Made by a program: the position numbers and the translations under genes
Notes under the pieces: generated by a model
What the model was told of the DNA's origin: nothing
Database searches by the model: none
Seen by the model: the letters and a program-made list of their open reading frames with translations, nothing else
Origin: Cohnella sp. CFH 77786
Lineage (GTDB): Bacteria > Bacillota > Bacilli > Paenibacillales > Paenibacillaceae
Assembly: GCF_019400745.1 (NCBI RefSeq)
Contig: NZ_WJIB01000003.1
Coordinates: 124,001-188,000, forward strand
Direction: 5' to 3'
Length of the DNA: 64,000 bases
Shown: positions 53,643 to 63,948 of the stretch, in pieces
Position numbering within the stretch: the stretch's first letter is position 1
How the letters are laid out: each line of letters opens with the position of its first letter

Positions 53643-54806
53643 TCAAGCAGCTTTCAATCGGTCGAAAAATCCCGCGATGGCCATCTGCGCCGCGCCGAGC
53701 ATCGCCGAGCTTTCGCCCAGCTCCGCGAACAGCAGCTGGACGTTCCGGAGATGGAACCCGAGCGACCGCTGCACGACCGTGCGGCGGAGGGTGGCTTCGA
53801 TCCAGGGTCGGGCCTGACTGATCCGGTTGCCGATGATGACCGCGTCCGGATTGAACACATTCACGATGTTCGCGATGCCGATGCCGAGGTATTCGCCGGT
53901 CTCTTCGAACAGGGAGAGCACGTCTTCCCGGCCGGCCGAAGCCGCTGCCAACATTCCCTCCAGATTCTCGAAGCCCCGGCCGGAGGCTTTGTCGAGCAGC
54001 GCCCGTTCGGAAGCGTACATCTCCCAGCACCCCCGGTTGCCGCAGGCGCAAGGTTTGCCGAACGCTTCGACCGACAGATGCCCCATTTCGCCGGAAAAAC
54101 CCGAGGCGCCTTTGTAAAGCATTTTATGCAAAATAAGCCCCGTGCCGATCCCGATCCCTACGCTGACGTACACGAGGTTGGCGATGCTGCGGCCGGCCCC
54201 GAAGATTTGCTCGCCCAGCGCCCCGGCGTTGGCTTCGTTGTCGATCGTGACGGGTACCCCGTACCTCTCGGACAGCTGCCGTTTCAGAGGTACGTCGCGC
54301 CACTGCAGGTTGGGAGCGAACAGGACCGTCCCGGACTCGTCCACGAGACCGGGCACGCCGACGCCGATCCCCACGATGCCGTACGAGGAAGCGGGGGCTT
54401 GCTCGATCAATCCGTCGATGCAGCGGCCGATTTCCTCCAGTACCGAATCGGGTTCGTGCCGTTTTAAGGTCAGATTGGCTTCCGCGACGACGCCGCCCTG
54501 AAGATCGGCGAGCACCCCGCGGATGTAGTTGACGCCAAGATCGACCCCTACCGCGTAACCGGCGGAGGCGACGAATTCCAGCATCACGGGTTTGCGCCCG
54601 CCGCTCGAGACGCCCGTCCCGATTTCGCGAACGACCGAACCTTCGATCAAGTCCTGCACGAGGCTCGAAACCGTCGCTTTGTTCAGGCCCGTCCGTTCGG
54701 AAATCTGCGCCCGCGAGAGCGGGGCCCCGCGCAAAATCGACTCCAGCACGATCGCCGTGTTGATCCTTTTGATGAGTGCCTGATCTCCGGTGGGGGTGGT
54801 CGTCAT
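53643..54806 (-). CDS. xylR: ROK-family transcriptional repressor, XylR type
   Basis: A 387-residue repressor. The N-terminal helix-turn-helix reads APLSRAQISERTGLNKATVSSLVQDLIE. A ROK domain follows, with GVDLGVNYIRGVLADL, NEANAGALGEQIFG and the zinc motif CACGNRGCWE. The arrangement matches XylR, the xylose-responsive repressor. It lies one small gene away from, and divergent to, xylA-xylB, whose promoter contains a XylR-like palindrome. Control of that operon is very likely. The start at ATG 54806 has no strong ribosome site visible. Confidence 0.9.
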   Translation of the reverse strand: MTTTPTGDQALIKRINTAIVLESILRGAPLSRAQISERTGLNKATVSSLVQDLIEGSVVREIGTGVSSGGRKPVMLEFVASAGYAVGVDLGVNYIRGVLADLQGGVVAEANLTLKRHEPDSVLEEIGRCIDGLIEQAPASSYGIVGIGVGVPGLVDESGTVLFAPNLQWRDVPLKRQLSERYGVPVTIDNEANAGALGEQIFGAGRSIANLVYVSVGIGIGTGLILHKMLYKGASGFSGEMGHLSVEAFGKPCACGNRGCWEMYASERALLDKASGRGFENLEGMLAAASAGREDVLSLFEETGEYLGIGIANIVNVFNPDAVIIGNRISQARPWIEATLRRTVVQRSLGFHLRNVQLLFAELGESSAMLGAAQMAIAGFFDRLKAA

Positions 54807-55038
54807 CTAAGCCTGCAAGCTCCTTCTCGAAAATAGGATGTTCCCATCATACCACAAACGGGTGTCCCGGAAATTAGGTTGCCGGATAGACATCATGCGG
54901 AAAGGCTGTAATCGCACGGAATATAGGGAGTGTTAGTTGCCGGGGCGGCACGATTTGCCGGACGAACCAGAGGATCCCGCGGGGAGACATGCGGGTCTCA
55001 TCCTTCGGAGAAGCGGTCGCTGGAAGCCTTCCGTACAA

Positions 55039-55284
55039 TCAATATCTTCCGTATCGCCGACCATCGTCATTGCGAATCAGCAAGTAAACGATCAATCCCA
55101 ATAAGGGAAAGAAGAACAGCGCCACAAGAACAATAAGGGCAAATTCAGGGCTTCTTCCCCTTTTTCTGGCATCGCGATACGCCCACACGCAAAGCAAGAT
55201 ATGGATCACAAAAAAGAAGATGGATATGAAAAAGAATACAGCAATGATTCCGCCTGCATTTAAAGCGATATCCATTGGCGACAT
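55039..55284 (-). CDS. Small membrane protein (PLDc_N-like)
   Basis: An 81-residue protein with two hydrophobic helices flanking a basic cytoplasmic segment WAYRDARKRGRSPEFAL, and FFPLLGLIVYLLIR in the second helix. The pattern is that of PLDc_N/YxxL small membrane proteins of unknown function. ATG 55284 follows GGAGGAG by 9 nt, which supports expression. It interrupts the xylR-xylA divergent region. Confidence 0.75.
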   Translation of the reverse strand: MSPMDIALNAGGIIAVFFFISIFFFVIHILLCVWAYRDARKRGRSPEFALIVLVALFFFPLLGLIVYLLIRNDDGRRYGRY

Positions 55285-55355
55285 GGTTAAGATCTCCTCC
55301 TGATGTCAATGTTTCCATTAATACGCAGGACGAAAGAGGAAGTTGCACGACCCAC

Positions 55356-55400
55356 GAAGCCCACGGAGATGAAGCCCACGGAAATGAAGCCCACGGAAAG
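55356..55400. repeat. Three 15-bp tandem repeats before the xyl operator
   Basis: GAAGCCCACGGA(G/A)AT-type units at 55356-55370, 55371-55385 and 55386-55400, ending 10 bp before the XylR palindrome. Confidence 0.8.
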
Positions 55401-55409
55401 ATCGCGATC

Positions 55410-55438
55410 ACTTAGTTTATCCAATAGACAAACTAAGT
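55410..55438. promoter_or_regulatory. XylR operator
   Basis: ACTTAGTTT (55410-55418) and AAACTAAGT (55430-55438) are perfect 9-bp inverted arms around 11 bp. Arms resemble the TTAGTTTGTT-type XylR boxes of Bacillus. They lie immediately upstream of xylA. Confidence 0.85.
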
Positions 55439-55453
55439 CGGAAATGGTATGCT
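55425..55453 (+). promoter_or_regulatory. xylAB promoter
   Basis: TAGACA (55425-55430), 17-bp spacer, TATGCT (55448-55453). The -35 is inside the XylR operator, so repression would block RNA polymerase directly. Confidence 0.7.
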
Positions 55454-55498
55454 GGAATCATCGCAAGCACAAAAACGCTTTCAAGGAGGATTCATTCG

Positions 55499-56815
<1,317 letters not shown>

Positions 56816-56837
56816 TCGCCGGAGGGAGGTTAGCCGG

Positions 56838-58334
56838 ATGAAATACGTCATCGGAGTCGACCTGGGAACGAGCGCGGTCAAGACGCTGCTCGTTTCCCGC
56901 GAGGGAACGGTCGCGGGCGAAGCGTCCCGCGAATACCCCCTGTATCACGAGCACTCCGGCTGGAGCGAGCAGGAGCCGGAGGACTGGGTGAGGGGAACGC
57001 TGGACGCGCTAAGCGAGCTGGTCCGGCAATCGGGCGTCTCGCCCGAGGACATCGAAGGGATCAGCTTCTCGGGCCAGATGCACGGGCTCGTGCTGCTGGA
57101 CGAAGGGAACCGCCCGGTCAGGCGGGCTATCCTGTGGAACGACACCCGAACGACGGAGCAGTGCCGCGAGATCGAGCGGACGCTCGGCGACCGCCTGCTG
57201 GCGGTGACGCGGAATCCGGCGCTCGAAGGGTTTACTCTGCCGAAGATTCTATGGGTGCGTCATCATGAGACTGCGGCGTTTGCAGCTTCGCGGAAGTTCC
57301 TTCTTCCCAAGGACTATTTGCGGTTCCGCCTGACCGGTGAGTTCCATATGGACCTCTCCGACGCCGCGGGAACGTTGTTGCTCGACGTGGCGAACCGATG
57401 GTGGAGCGGAGAAGTGCTGGAAGCGTTCGGGCTCCCCGCGGACTTCTGCGCTCCGCTGGTCGAAGCGGGCGGACTCGTCGGCACGCTGAACGCGGAAGCC
57501 GCGCAAGCGACGGGCTTGTCGCCGGCCACCAAAGTGTTCGCGGGCGGCGCGGACAACGCCTGCGGCGCGATCGGCGCGGGCATACTGGCGGACGGCTTGA
57601 CGTTGTGCAGCATCGGAACGTCCGGCGTCATCCTGACCTATGAGGACAACCCGGACGCGGACTACGGCGGCAAGGTCCATTTCTTCAACCACGGCAAGCC
57701 GGGGGCCTTCTATTCGATGGGCGTCACGCTGGCTGCCGGTTACTCGCTCAGCTGGTTCCGGAATACGTTCGCCGCGGGCGAATCGTACGACAGCCTGCTG
57801 GCGGGCGTGGAGAACGTTCCGGCCGGGTCCGGCGGCCTGCTGTTCACGCCTTATCTGGTCGGAGAACGCACGCCCCATGCGGATCCGGACATCCGCGCCA
57901 GCTTCATCGGCATGGACGGCAGCCACACGAGGGCGCATTTTGCTCGAGCGGTGATGGAGGGCATCACGTTCTCCCTGAACGAGTCGGTCGATCTTTTCCG
58001 GGCGGCCGGCAAGAGGGCGGACACGATCGTCTCGATCGGCGGCGGCGCGAAGAACCCGGTCTGGCTCCAGATGCAGGCGGACATCTTCAACGCCGAAGTC
58101 GTCGCGCTGGAGAACGAGCAGGGTCCGGGCCTCGGCGCGGCTATGCTGGCCGCGGCCGGCTGCGGCTGGTTCGCGAGCCTGGACGAGTGCGCCGCCGTGT
58201 TCGTCAAGCGGTCGAAGCGCTTCAAGCCGAACGCGGAAACGGCCGAGCGGTATGCCGGATTGTTCCGGATCTACCAAGCCGTGTATGGCCAGACCCGCGA
58301 TTTGAACCGTTCCCTCGCCACTTTCCGAAACTGA
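56838..58334 (+). CDS. xylB: Xylulokinase
   Basis: A 498-residue FGGY-family kinase phosphorylating D-xylulose to xylulose-5-phosphate. VIGVDLGTSAVKTLL is the phosphate motif, SGQMHGLVLLDE the substrate loop, FAGGADNACGAIGAG the FGGY signature region and SIGGGAKNPVWLQMQAD the adenosine loop. It follows xylA by 22 bp with GGAGGGAGG upstream. With xylA it feeds xylose into the pentose phosphate pathway; no xylose transporter is in the window. Confidence 0.96.
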   Translation: MKYVIGVDLGTSAVKTLLVSREGTVAGEASREYPLYHEHSGWSEQEPEDWVRGTLDALSELVRQSGVSPEDIEGISFSGQMHGLVLLDEGNRPVRRAILWNDTRTTEQCREIERTLGDRLLAVTRNPALEGFTLPKILWVRHHETAAFAASRKFLLPKDYLRFRLTGEFHMDLSDAAGTLLLDVANRWWSGEVLEAFGLPADFCAPLVEAGGLVGTLNAEAAQATGLSPATKVFAGGADNACGAIGAGILADGLTLCSIGTSGVILTYEDNPDADYGGKVHFFNHGKPGAFYSMGVTLAAGYSLSWFRNTFAAGESYDSLLAGVENVPAGSGGLLFTPYLVGERTPHADPDIRASFIGMDGSHTRAHFARAVMEGITFSLNESVDLFRAAGKRADTIVSIGGGAKNPVWLQMQADIFNAEVVALENEQGPGLGAAMLAAAGCGWFASLDECAAVFVKRSKRFKPNAETAERYAGLFRIYQAVYGQTRDLNRSLATFRN

Positions 58335-58388
58335 TTTTGTGCGATAAGATAAGAGCAGGAATGAGGGTTGCCTCCCTTATCCTATGTT

Positions 58389-58434
58389 AGAGCCTCCAGT
58401 ATTCCCGGCCGGTAACCGGGTGGGGGCTCTTTAT
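58389..58434 (+). terminator. Terminator after xylB
   Basis: AGAGCC(TCC) at 58389-58397 pairs with (GGG)GGCTCT to 58430, with an inner CCCGG/CCGGG stem, followed by TTTAT. Confidence 0.75.
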
Positions 58435-58480
58435 CATGGACGGGTCTTCGGCTTTGAAGGAAGAGGAGGGAAACGCGCGG

Positions 58481-59341
58481 ATGGAAGGGCAAAGAGAGGA
58501 ACGGACGGCGCTTCTCACGGGCGCATCCAGCGGATTCGGGCTTCGGACGGCGCTGTTGCTCGCGAGGCAAGGGTGGACGGTATACGCCGGTTTCCGTGAC
58601 CCGGCGGCGGGGGGCGAATTGACGGCGGAAGCGGAGAGAGCCGGCGCGCGCTCCCGGATCCGGCCGATCCGGCTCGACGTGACCGCAGAGAATGAGGTTC
58701 GGGAAGCGGTGCGGACGGTGGAAGGGGAAGCGGGTAGGTTGGACGCGCTGGTCAACAACGCGGGATTCGCCGCAGGCGGGTTCGTGGAGGAGCTGCCCTT
58801 GTCCGCATGGAGAGGCCAGTTCGAGACGAACCTGTTCGGGGTGGTGTCGGTCACCCGGGAAGCATTGCCGCTTTTGAGGAGAAGCGGGGGCGGCCGCATC
58901 GTGCTGGTCAGCAGCGTCAGCGGAAGGATCGGCTTTCCGAGCCTCGGTCCTTATTGTGCTTCGAAGCACGCACTGGAAGGGCTGGGGGAATCGCTGCGGC
59001 TGGAGGTGGCGGCTTTCGGTACCGCGGTCAGCATCGTCGAGCCCGGCCCGTACCGCACGCCCATCTGGCGCAAGAGCTTCGCGGGCGATACGCCTCCGGC
59101 GCCGGATTCGCCTTATGCCGCATTGCATGCGAAAATCAAACCGATGCTCGAGCGGAGCGCGGCGCGCGGCGGGGATCCGGAACGCGTGGCGGAGGCGATA
59201 TACCGGGCATTGACGGATAAGAAGCCCAAGCTGCGTTACTTTCCGGGGTGGGGAGAACGCTGGACGGTCGGCGCCAAAACGTTCCTGCCTTGGAGCTGGA
59301 TCGAACGTGCGGCGCTGCGCGCGCTCGGAGTCAAACGGTAA
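58481..59341 (+). CDS. SDR-family oxidoreductase
   Basis: A 286-residue short-chain dehydrogenase. TGASSGFG is the NAD(P) motif, LVNNAG is conserved, the Ser of VSSVSGRIG and YCASK provide the catalytic Ser-Tyr-Lys, and PGPYRTPIW follows. ATG 58481 is chosen for GAGGAGGGA upstream; the frame is open earlier at 58436. Substrate unknown; the C-terminal extension resembles retinol-dehydrogenase-like SDRs. Confidence 0.88.
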   Translation: MEGQREERTALLTGASSGFGLRTALLLARQGWTVYAGFRDPAAGGELTAEAERAGARSRIRPIRLDVTAENEVREAVRTVEGEAGRLDALVNNAGFAAGGFVEELPLSAWRGQFETNLFGVVSVTREALPLLRRSGGGRIVLVSSVSGRIGFPSLGPYCASKHALEGLGESLRLEVAAFGTAVSIVEPGPYRTPIWRKSFAGDTPPAPDSPYAALHAKIKPMLERSAARGGDPERVAEAIYRALTDKKPKLRYFPGWGERWTVGAKTFLPWSWIERAALRALGVKR

Positions 59342-59487
59342 TGAGGCGAGTGATGGCTTCGTGCCCGATCCTCATCGTCATGACTTAGCGCAGTAACGGA
59401 GATCCGCCCTTATTCCGTTATAGATGCTGCCGGCCGCCGCATTTGCGATTTAGGGAAGAATTTCAGGCATATCCGAAAACGCATAGG

Positions 59488-59510
59488 AGGATTCCATTTC
59501 CGGGAATCCT
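59488..59510. repeat. Short inverted repeat
   Basis: AGGATTCC (59488-59495) and GGAATCCT (59503-59510), 8-bp perfect arms, in the gap before the next small gene. Function unclear (operator or weak terminator). Confidence 0.45.
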
Positions 59511-59554
59511 ATCCGTTGGGATTAAGGTACATTCAAGGAACGGAGTGGAAGCCG

Positions 59555-59929
59555 ATGAACCACGATGCCCTGATGATGGAATTTCGGGATAAAGCGACGG
59601 CGAAGCTTGCCGCGGACACGTTTGAAGAGCTGGGCTACGAGCCCCGGGTCCATGAAGGCGGAAGGCTGCACATTCACGTGCGCAACGAGGATTTGACCTC
59701 CGCGCTTGAAATCATGCAATGCCACGGCGGAAATCTCGTCGAACGGGCGCCGGCTGAGGCGCTCTCGCTTGCGGAAGATGCCTATCGCCTCGACGCCATT
59801 CCCATTCCGGCCCATACGGTGAACGAGGATTGGCCGGAAGCCTACGGCTCGGTCGAACCGGAAGCCTGGGCCCGTGACGAAGGGTTTCGTACGGATGACG
59901 GTTCCTACGACCATTTCGAGGCGACTTGA
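59555..59929 (+). CDS. Conserved-looking hypothetical protein
   Basis: A 124-residue soluble, acidic protein. Residues 1-65 look like a small alpha/beta domain (MMEFRDKATAKLAADTFEELGYEPRVHEGG...RNEDLTSALEIMQCHGG), reminiscent of ACT-like or ferredoxin-like folds. The C-terminal half is acidic and proline-containing. No signal peptide or catalytic motif. ATG 59555 follows GGAG. Family not recognised. Confidence 0.6.
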   Translation: MNHDALMMEFRDKATAKLAADTFEELGYEPRVHEGGRLHIHVRNEDLTSALEIMQCHGGNLVERAPAEALSLAEDAYRLDAIPIPAHTVNEDWPEAYGSVEPEAWARDEGFRTDDGSYDHFEAT

Positions 59930-60089
59930 GCGGACATCCCTCGGCGGATTTCCGCCAGACCTTCTTGGCAGCAGTCCGCTGAGCGGCTTCAATGGGCCGT
60001 TATCGCGTCTGTCCGACGGAAGAAGCGCCGAGCGGTATAGAAGAGCGGTTTGTTTCGGGGATGGATGCCGGTCGCGTTGTGCCGGAGTC

Positions 60090-61403
60090 TTACTTGGGCT
60101 GCCGGATCTGCGCCGGACAGTCCGCGTTCCTTGATCCCGGCTCCTTGACCGCCCGTTGCGCCGCGGCCGTTCCGGCGGCGTGTCCGGTGGCGAATGCCGC
60201 CGTAATATTATACCCGCCGGTGTACCCGTGGATGTCCAGCAGCTCCCCGCAGAAGTACAAACCCGTCATCCGCTTCGAACCCATCGTCTTGGGATCGACC
60301 TCCCGGACGCTTACACCCCCGCCGGTGATGAACGCTTCCTCGATCGACAGCGTGCCTGTCGCGGGTACCGGCAGCCCTTTGCACAGCTCGGTCAGCTTCA
60401 GCCAGATCCGCTTGGACACGTTGGCCGCTTCCGTATCTCCGTCCGCGCCTGCCAGCCGAAGCAGCAGGGGGACGGCCCGTTCCGGCAGCTTCTGCCGGAC
60501 AAGCGTTTTGAGCGACTTTCGGGGTTCGGACCTGGCCTGTGCCGTCCATTCCGCGGTTAATGCTTCGCCGGCAACGTCCGGAAACCAGTCGATGGCGATC
60601 GTGACGGGGCCTTTGCCGTCTCTGAGCGCCAGCACGACGAAACCGCTGCACCGCAGCGCCGCCGGACCCGACAGCCCGAAGTGGGTGAAGATCATGTCTC
60701 CCCGGTGCGAGACGATCTCCTTGCCTCGGCCGTCCAGAACGGAGAGCGTAACGTCCCGCAAGGATAAGCCCTGCAGCTCGCGTTCCCGGATCCAAGACGC
60801 ATCGGAAGTGACCGGCACCTCCGTAGGATAGAGATCGGTGATCGTGTGTCCCGCCTCGGCCGCCCAAGCGTATCCGTCGCCGGTGGAGCCCGTGTGGGGC
60901 ACCGATTTGCCCCCGGTGGCCAGGATCACGCAGCGCGACTCAAGTTTCTCCCCCTCCTCCAGAAGGACGCCCGCCGCATGGCCTTCCTCGTAAATCACTT
61001 TTCTTACTTTCCTGTTCACGATCATTTCCGCGCCGGAGCGCCGGACCTCCCGGACGAGGGCGTCCACGACCGTTTTCGCCTTATCCGAAACCGGGAACAT
61101 CCTGCCGTGGTCTTCTTCTTTGAGCGGGATGCCGAGGCTTTCGAAATACGCGGCGATCTCCCGGCTGCCGAACCGGGTCAAAGCGCTGTACAGGAACCGC
61201 CCGTTGCCCGGAACGAATCGGATCAGCTCCGCCGGCTCCTTGTTGTTCGTCACGTTGCATCTGCCGCCTCCGGAAATGCCGAGCTTGCGTCCCAGCTTGT
61301 CCCCTTTGTCGAGGAGCAGCGTCCGGGCTCCGCCCCGAGCCGAAGCGATGGCCGCCATTAATCCCGACGGTCCTCCGCCGACTACGATTACGTCCCATTT
61401 CAT
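60090..61403 (-). CDS. NAD(P)/FAD-dependent oxidoreductase, HI0933 (YhiN/BaiN-like) family
   Basis: A 437-residue flavoprotein. DVIVVGGGPSGLMAAIASA is the FAD dinucleotide motif; DKLGRKLGISGGGRCNVTN, the SGGGRCN hallmark of HI0933-type proteins; VILATGGKSVPHTGSTGDGY; THFGLSGPAALRCS; and FCGELLDIHGYTGGYNITAAFATG complete the family pattern. The physiological substrate is not established for most members. ATG 61403 start. Single gene, divergent from the KinB-like kinase. Confidence 0.92.
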   Translation of the reverse strand: MKWDVIVVGGGPSGLMAAIASARGGARTLLLDKGDKLGRKLGISGGGRCNVTNNKEPAELIRFVPGNGRFLYSALTRFGSREIAAYFESLGIPLKEEDHGRMFPVSDKAKTVVDALVREVRRSGAEMIVNRKVRKVIYEEGHAAGVLLEEGEKLESRCVILATGGKSVPHTGSTGDGYAWAAEAGHTITDLYPTEVPVTSDASWIRERELQGLSLRDVTLSVLDGRGKEIVSHRGDMIFTHFGLSGPAALRCSGFVVLALRDGKGPVTIAIDWFPDVAGEALTAEWTAQARSEPRKSLKTLVRQKLPERAVPLLLRLAGADGDTEAANVSKRIWLKLTELCKGLPVPATGTLSIEEAFITGGGVSVREVDPKTMGSKRMTGLYFCGELLDIHGYTGGYNITAAFATGHAAGTAAAQRAVKEPGSRNADCPAQIRQPK

Positions 61404-61569
61404 CCGCTTGTTTCCGCGCCTTTCCGGTTCATTTTCCCCAAATGCCGCTTTTCAGCCGCTCTTTCTATTATACACGCTTCTGGATTGTAACTTAATGGGA
61501 GATGTGTTTTAATTCACTTACGAATAGGCAAACGTCCGGACTACCGTTACCCCACAGGAGGCCGCAGGT

Positions 61570-63222
61570 GTGTGGAAGAATGCGCTGCTGCAAGGGTTGA
61601 TCGCGCTATTGCCGGTGTTCCTTTTTCTGGTATGGTATAACCGTCCCAAACGCACCCGGTTCGTGCCTCTCTTCCTCGCTGCCGCCTGCGGAATCGCGCT
61701 TTTCCTGAACGCAAGACTTTCGGTCGCCGCTCTGAGCGGCATTCATTTGGATTTCCGATATTTGCCGCTTCTGATCGGGTCTCTCTACGGAGGATTGCCC
61801 GTCGCGGTATTCCTTGTTTGTGTGTATCTCGTTTACCGTCTCTTGCATATCCAAGCCTCGATCGAATATTTGTATTTCGGGGCCGTCGTGTTGCTGCTCC
61901 ATGTCCCGCTCATCCGAATTTCTACGAAATTCCGTCTAGGCCCGCGAGCCAAACGGTTCAAAATCGCGTTCGTGTGTTTGTTCGTCATGTCCCTGGATTA
62001 CTGTGCGTTCATTATGATTAAAAACCGCGGAGAGCTGTTGCCGCCATTCCGCGATGATCCGGGTCTTTTGGCCAACTGGGCGGTTTTTCTTCTGGTGGCG
62101 GTGTTGGCCGTGCATTTTATGGAGCTCGGGTTCGAACGGGTGAATCTTCAAAACGCACTGCAGGAGATGTCGCGGAAATATCGGGGAGAGGTGCGTCGGC
62201 TGCAGCAGTTCATCGATCAGGCTCCCTTGGTCGTGGTGATCCTGGATGCCTCGGGCAGAATCGTTCACGTCAACGAGTTTGCCCTTCGTTTGATTCACCC
62301 GGTCAGCGGTAAAGACGTCATAGACCAACATTATCGGGTTCTTCGGCAGTTGATGGACATCGATTCCCCTTCGCCGATCGAACGGGTGATGCAGGGGGAC
62401 GAACGGGCCGTCGAAATGGTCCGTTTTCGGGCCCATACGATCTATACGATCGCATGCGTCATCAAGGGGTCGCCGGGACAGTCGTCGGACGGCATCCTGC
62501 TCATCGGACAAGACGTGACCGAGCTGCAGCAGCTGAAGGACGAATTGGGACGGATGGAGCGCCTCAGCCTCGTCGGTCAGATGGCGGCCAGCATTACGCA
62601 TGAAATTCGCAACCCGATGGCGGTCATCCGGGGATTCGTCCAATTGCTGAACGAACGGAGCTCCGCGGAGCAGCAGTCTTATTTTCGCATCGTCATGGAG
62701 GAGCTCGACCGCGCGAACGGCATCATCAACGATTTTCTCTCCCTGGCCCAGAACCGCATCGTGGAAAAACAGCCCGGCAGCCTCCACGACGTCCTGAACG
62801 AGATGATGCCGCTCATTTACGCGGATGCCAATATGCGCGGTCAAGTCGTGGAGCTTCGCCTGACGGACGACATCGGCCCGCTGGAGATCAACAGCAAGGA
62901 AATCAAGCAGCTGGTGCTGAATCTGGCCCGCAACGGGATGGAGGCGATGCCGGGGGGCGGCGTCCTGCGGATCGAGACCGTCGATTTGCCGGAAACGGTG
63001 CAGCTCCGGGTGACGGACAGCGGAGTCGGCATTCCTCAAGAGAAGCTGGAGCGGTTGTTCGAGCCCTTCTATACGACCAAAACAAACGGAACGGGTCTTG
63101 GGCTTGCCCTCTGCCTAAGCATCGTGGAGCGCCACAACGGTATCATCCGAGTGGAGTCCAAGGTGGGGGAAGGAACGACCTTCATCGTCAACTTCTCCAA
63201 GCCGGGCTCCCGGAATGTGTAA
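61570..63222 (+). CDS. Sensor histidine kinase with 5TMR membrane domain (KinB-like)
   Basis: A 550-residue kinase. The N-terminal six-helix region (~1-190) fits the 5TM-5TMR_LYT type used by KinB, followed by a PAS domain (~215-325; LDASGRIVHVNEFALRL). The HisKA domain has ITHEIRNPMAVIRGFVQLL (His344). The HATPase domain shows the NLARNGMEAMPGGG N-box, DSGVGIP and GTGLGLALC. Such kinases feed the sporulation phosphorelay. No partner regulator is adjacent, which fits an orphan phosphorelay kinase. It starts at GTG 61570, 8 nt after AGGAGG. Confidence 0.9.
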   Translation: MWKNALLQGLIALLPVFLFLVWYNRPKRTRFVPLFLAAACGIALFLNARLSVAALSGIHLDFRYLPLLIGSLYGGLPVAVFLVCVYLVYRLLHIQASIEYLYFGAVVLLLHVPLIRISTKFRLGPRAKRFKIAFVCLFVMSLDYCAFIMIKNRGELLPPFRDDPGLLANWAVFLLVAVLAVHFMELGFERVNLQNALQEMSRKYRGEVRRLQQFIDQAPLVVVILDASGRIVHVNEFALRLIHPVSGKDVIDQHYRVLRQLMDIDSPSPIERVMQGDERAVEMVRFRAHTIYTIACVIKGSPGQSSDGILLIGQDVTELQQLKDELGRMERLSLVGQMAASITHEIRNPMAVIRGFVQLLNERSSAEQQSYFRIVMEELDRANGIINDFLSLAQNRIVEKQPGSLHDVLNEMMPLIYADANMRGQVVELRLTDDIGPLEINSKEIKQLVLNLARNGMEAMPGGGVLRIETVDLPETVQLRVTDSGVGIPQEKLERLFEPFYTTKTNGTGLGLALCLSIVERHNGIIRVESKVGEGTTFIVNFSKPGSRNV

Positions 63223-63280
63223 AAAGATGGCCGTGCGCCGGATAAGAGGACGGGCATGGGACACAATAAGGGAGAATCAG

Positions 63281-63312
63281 CCATCGAGCCATCGAGCCAT
63301 CGAGCCATCGAG
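63281..63312. repeat. Four 8-bp tandem repeats
   Basis: CCATCGAG occurs four times head to tail at 63281-63312, immediately before the ribosome site of the next small gene. Confidence 0.85.
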
Positions 63313-63324
63313 GAGGATCCTTCC

Positions 63325-63453
63325 ATGACCAAACCGCCGCAAGGCCCTTCTTCGGACGGACGGAAGTCGCCGCGCAACCCGCAGCGCGAACGTTCGCCCT
63401 TGTCCCCGGGATTCGACAAGAAACTGGACGGTCCGAACCGTCCCTCCACTTGA
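63325..63453 (+). CDS. Small hydrophilic protein, unknown function
   Basis: A 42-residue, Pro/Ser/Lys/Arg-rich peptide (MTKPPQGPSSDGRKSPR at the start). ATG 63325 follows GAGGAGG at good spacing, which supports translation. The frame is open earlier (63256), across the CCATCGAG repeats, but without a ribosome site. It lies in line with the next gene. Composition suggests a disordered, possibly spore-associated small protein; this is a guess from context. Confidence 0.5.
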   Translation: MTKPPQGPSSDGRKSPRNPQRERSPLSPGFDKKLDGPNRPST

Positions 63454-63477
63454 GAGAGGGACCTCGGTATTTCCGAC

Positions 63478-63930
63478 ATGGACAACCAGCCGACTGGGTC
63501 CTATGAAGGAGTCAGGCCCGCGCCGGGACGGGACGACTCCCGATTGGATCCGTTCGAAATCCAGTTCAAGCCGGAGTTCCGCGGGAACCGGGGGCCGCGG
63601 GAGCCGTTCGTCAACGCGCACGGAGTCGTGATCGGGGACCATGAGTACGCTTCGCCCCAATCGCCGCTCGAGCAATGGAGCAAGGATACGGATCCGTCCG
63701 TCATGGCGGGGGAACAGTGGGTGCACCCGTATAAGGACATCGGATTCCGCACCCGGGAAAACCGGGATTTGTTCGAACGGGGGATCCCGCCGCGTGCGGT
63801 TCCGTTCATGCATCCTTCGATCCAGGCTTCCGCCGCGGACGAGCCTGATTCGGCACGTTGGAATTCGGAGGAGCCGGAAATCTACGACTGGCTGGACCCG
63901 GACGAAGAATACGTAATGGACGAACCCTGA
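63478..63930 (+). CDS. Hypothetical protein (DUF3905-like)
   Basis: A 150-residue soluble protein rich in acidic residues and Pro. The core NAHGVVIGDHEYASPQSPLEQWSKDTDP and QWVHPYKDIGFRTRENRDLF recalls DUF3905 proteins of endospore formers; this is from memory and uncertain. The C-terminus is strongly acidic. The ribosome site is weak (GAGAGGG ~15 nt upstream). The terminator hairpin overlaps the stop. Confidence 0.65.
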   Translation: MDNQPTGSYEGVRPAPGRDDSRLDPFEIQFKPEFRGNRGPREPFVNAHGVVIGDHEYASPQSPLEQWSKDTDPSVMAGEQWVHPYKDIGFRTRENRDLFERGIPPRAVPFMHPSIQASAADEPDSARWNSEEPEIYDWLDPDEEYVMDEP

Positions 63931-63948
63931 CGACCGTCGGGGTTTTCT
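63923..63948 (+). terminator. Terminator overlapping the last stop codon
   Basis: AACCCTGAC (63923-63931) pairs with GTCGGGGTT (63935-63943, one G-U), followed by TTCTTT. Confidence 0.75.
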
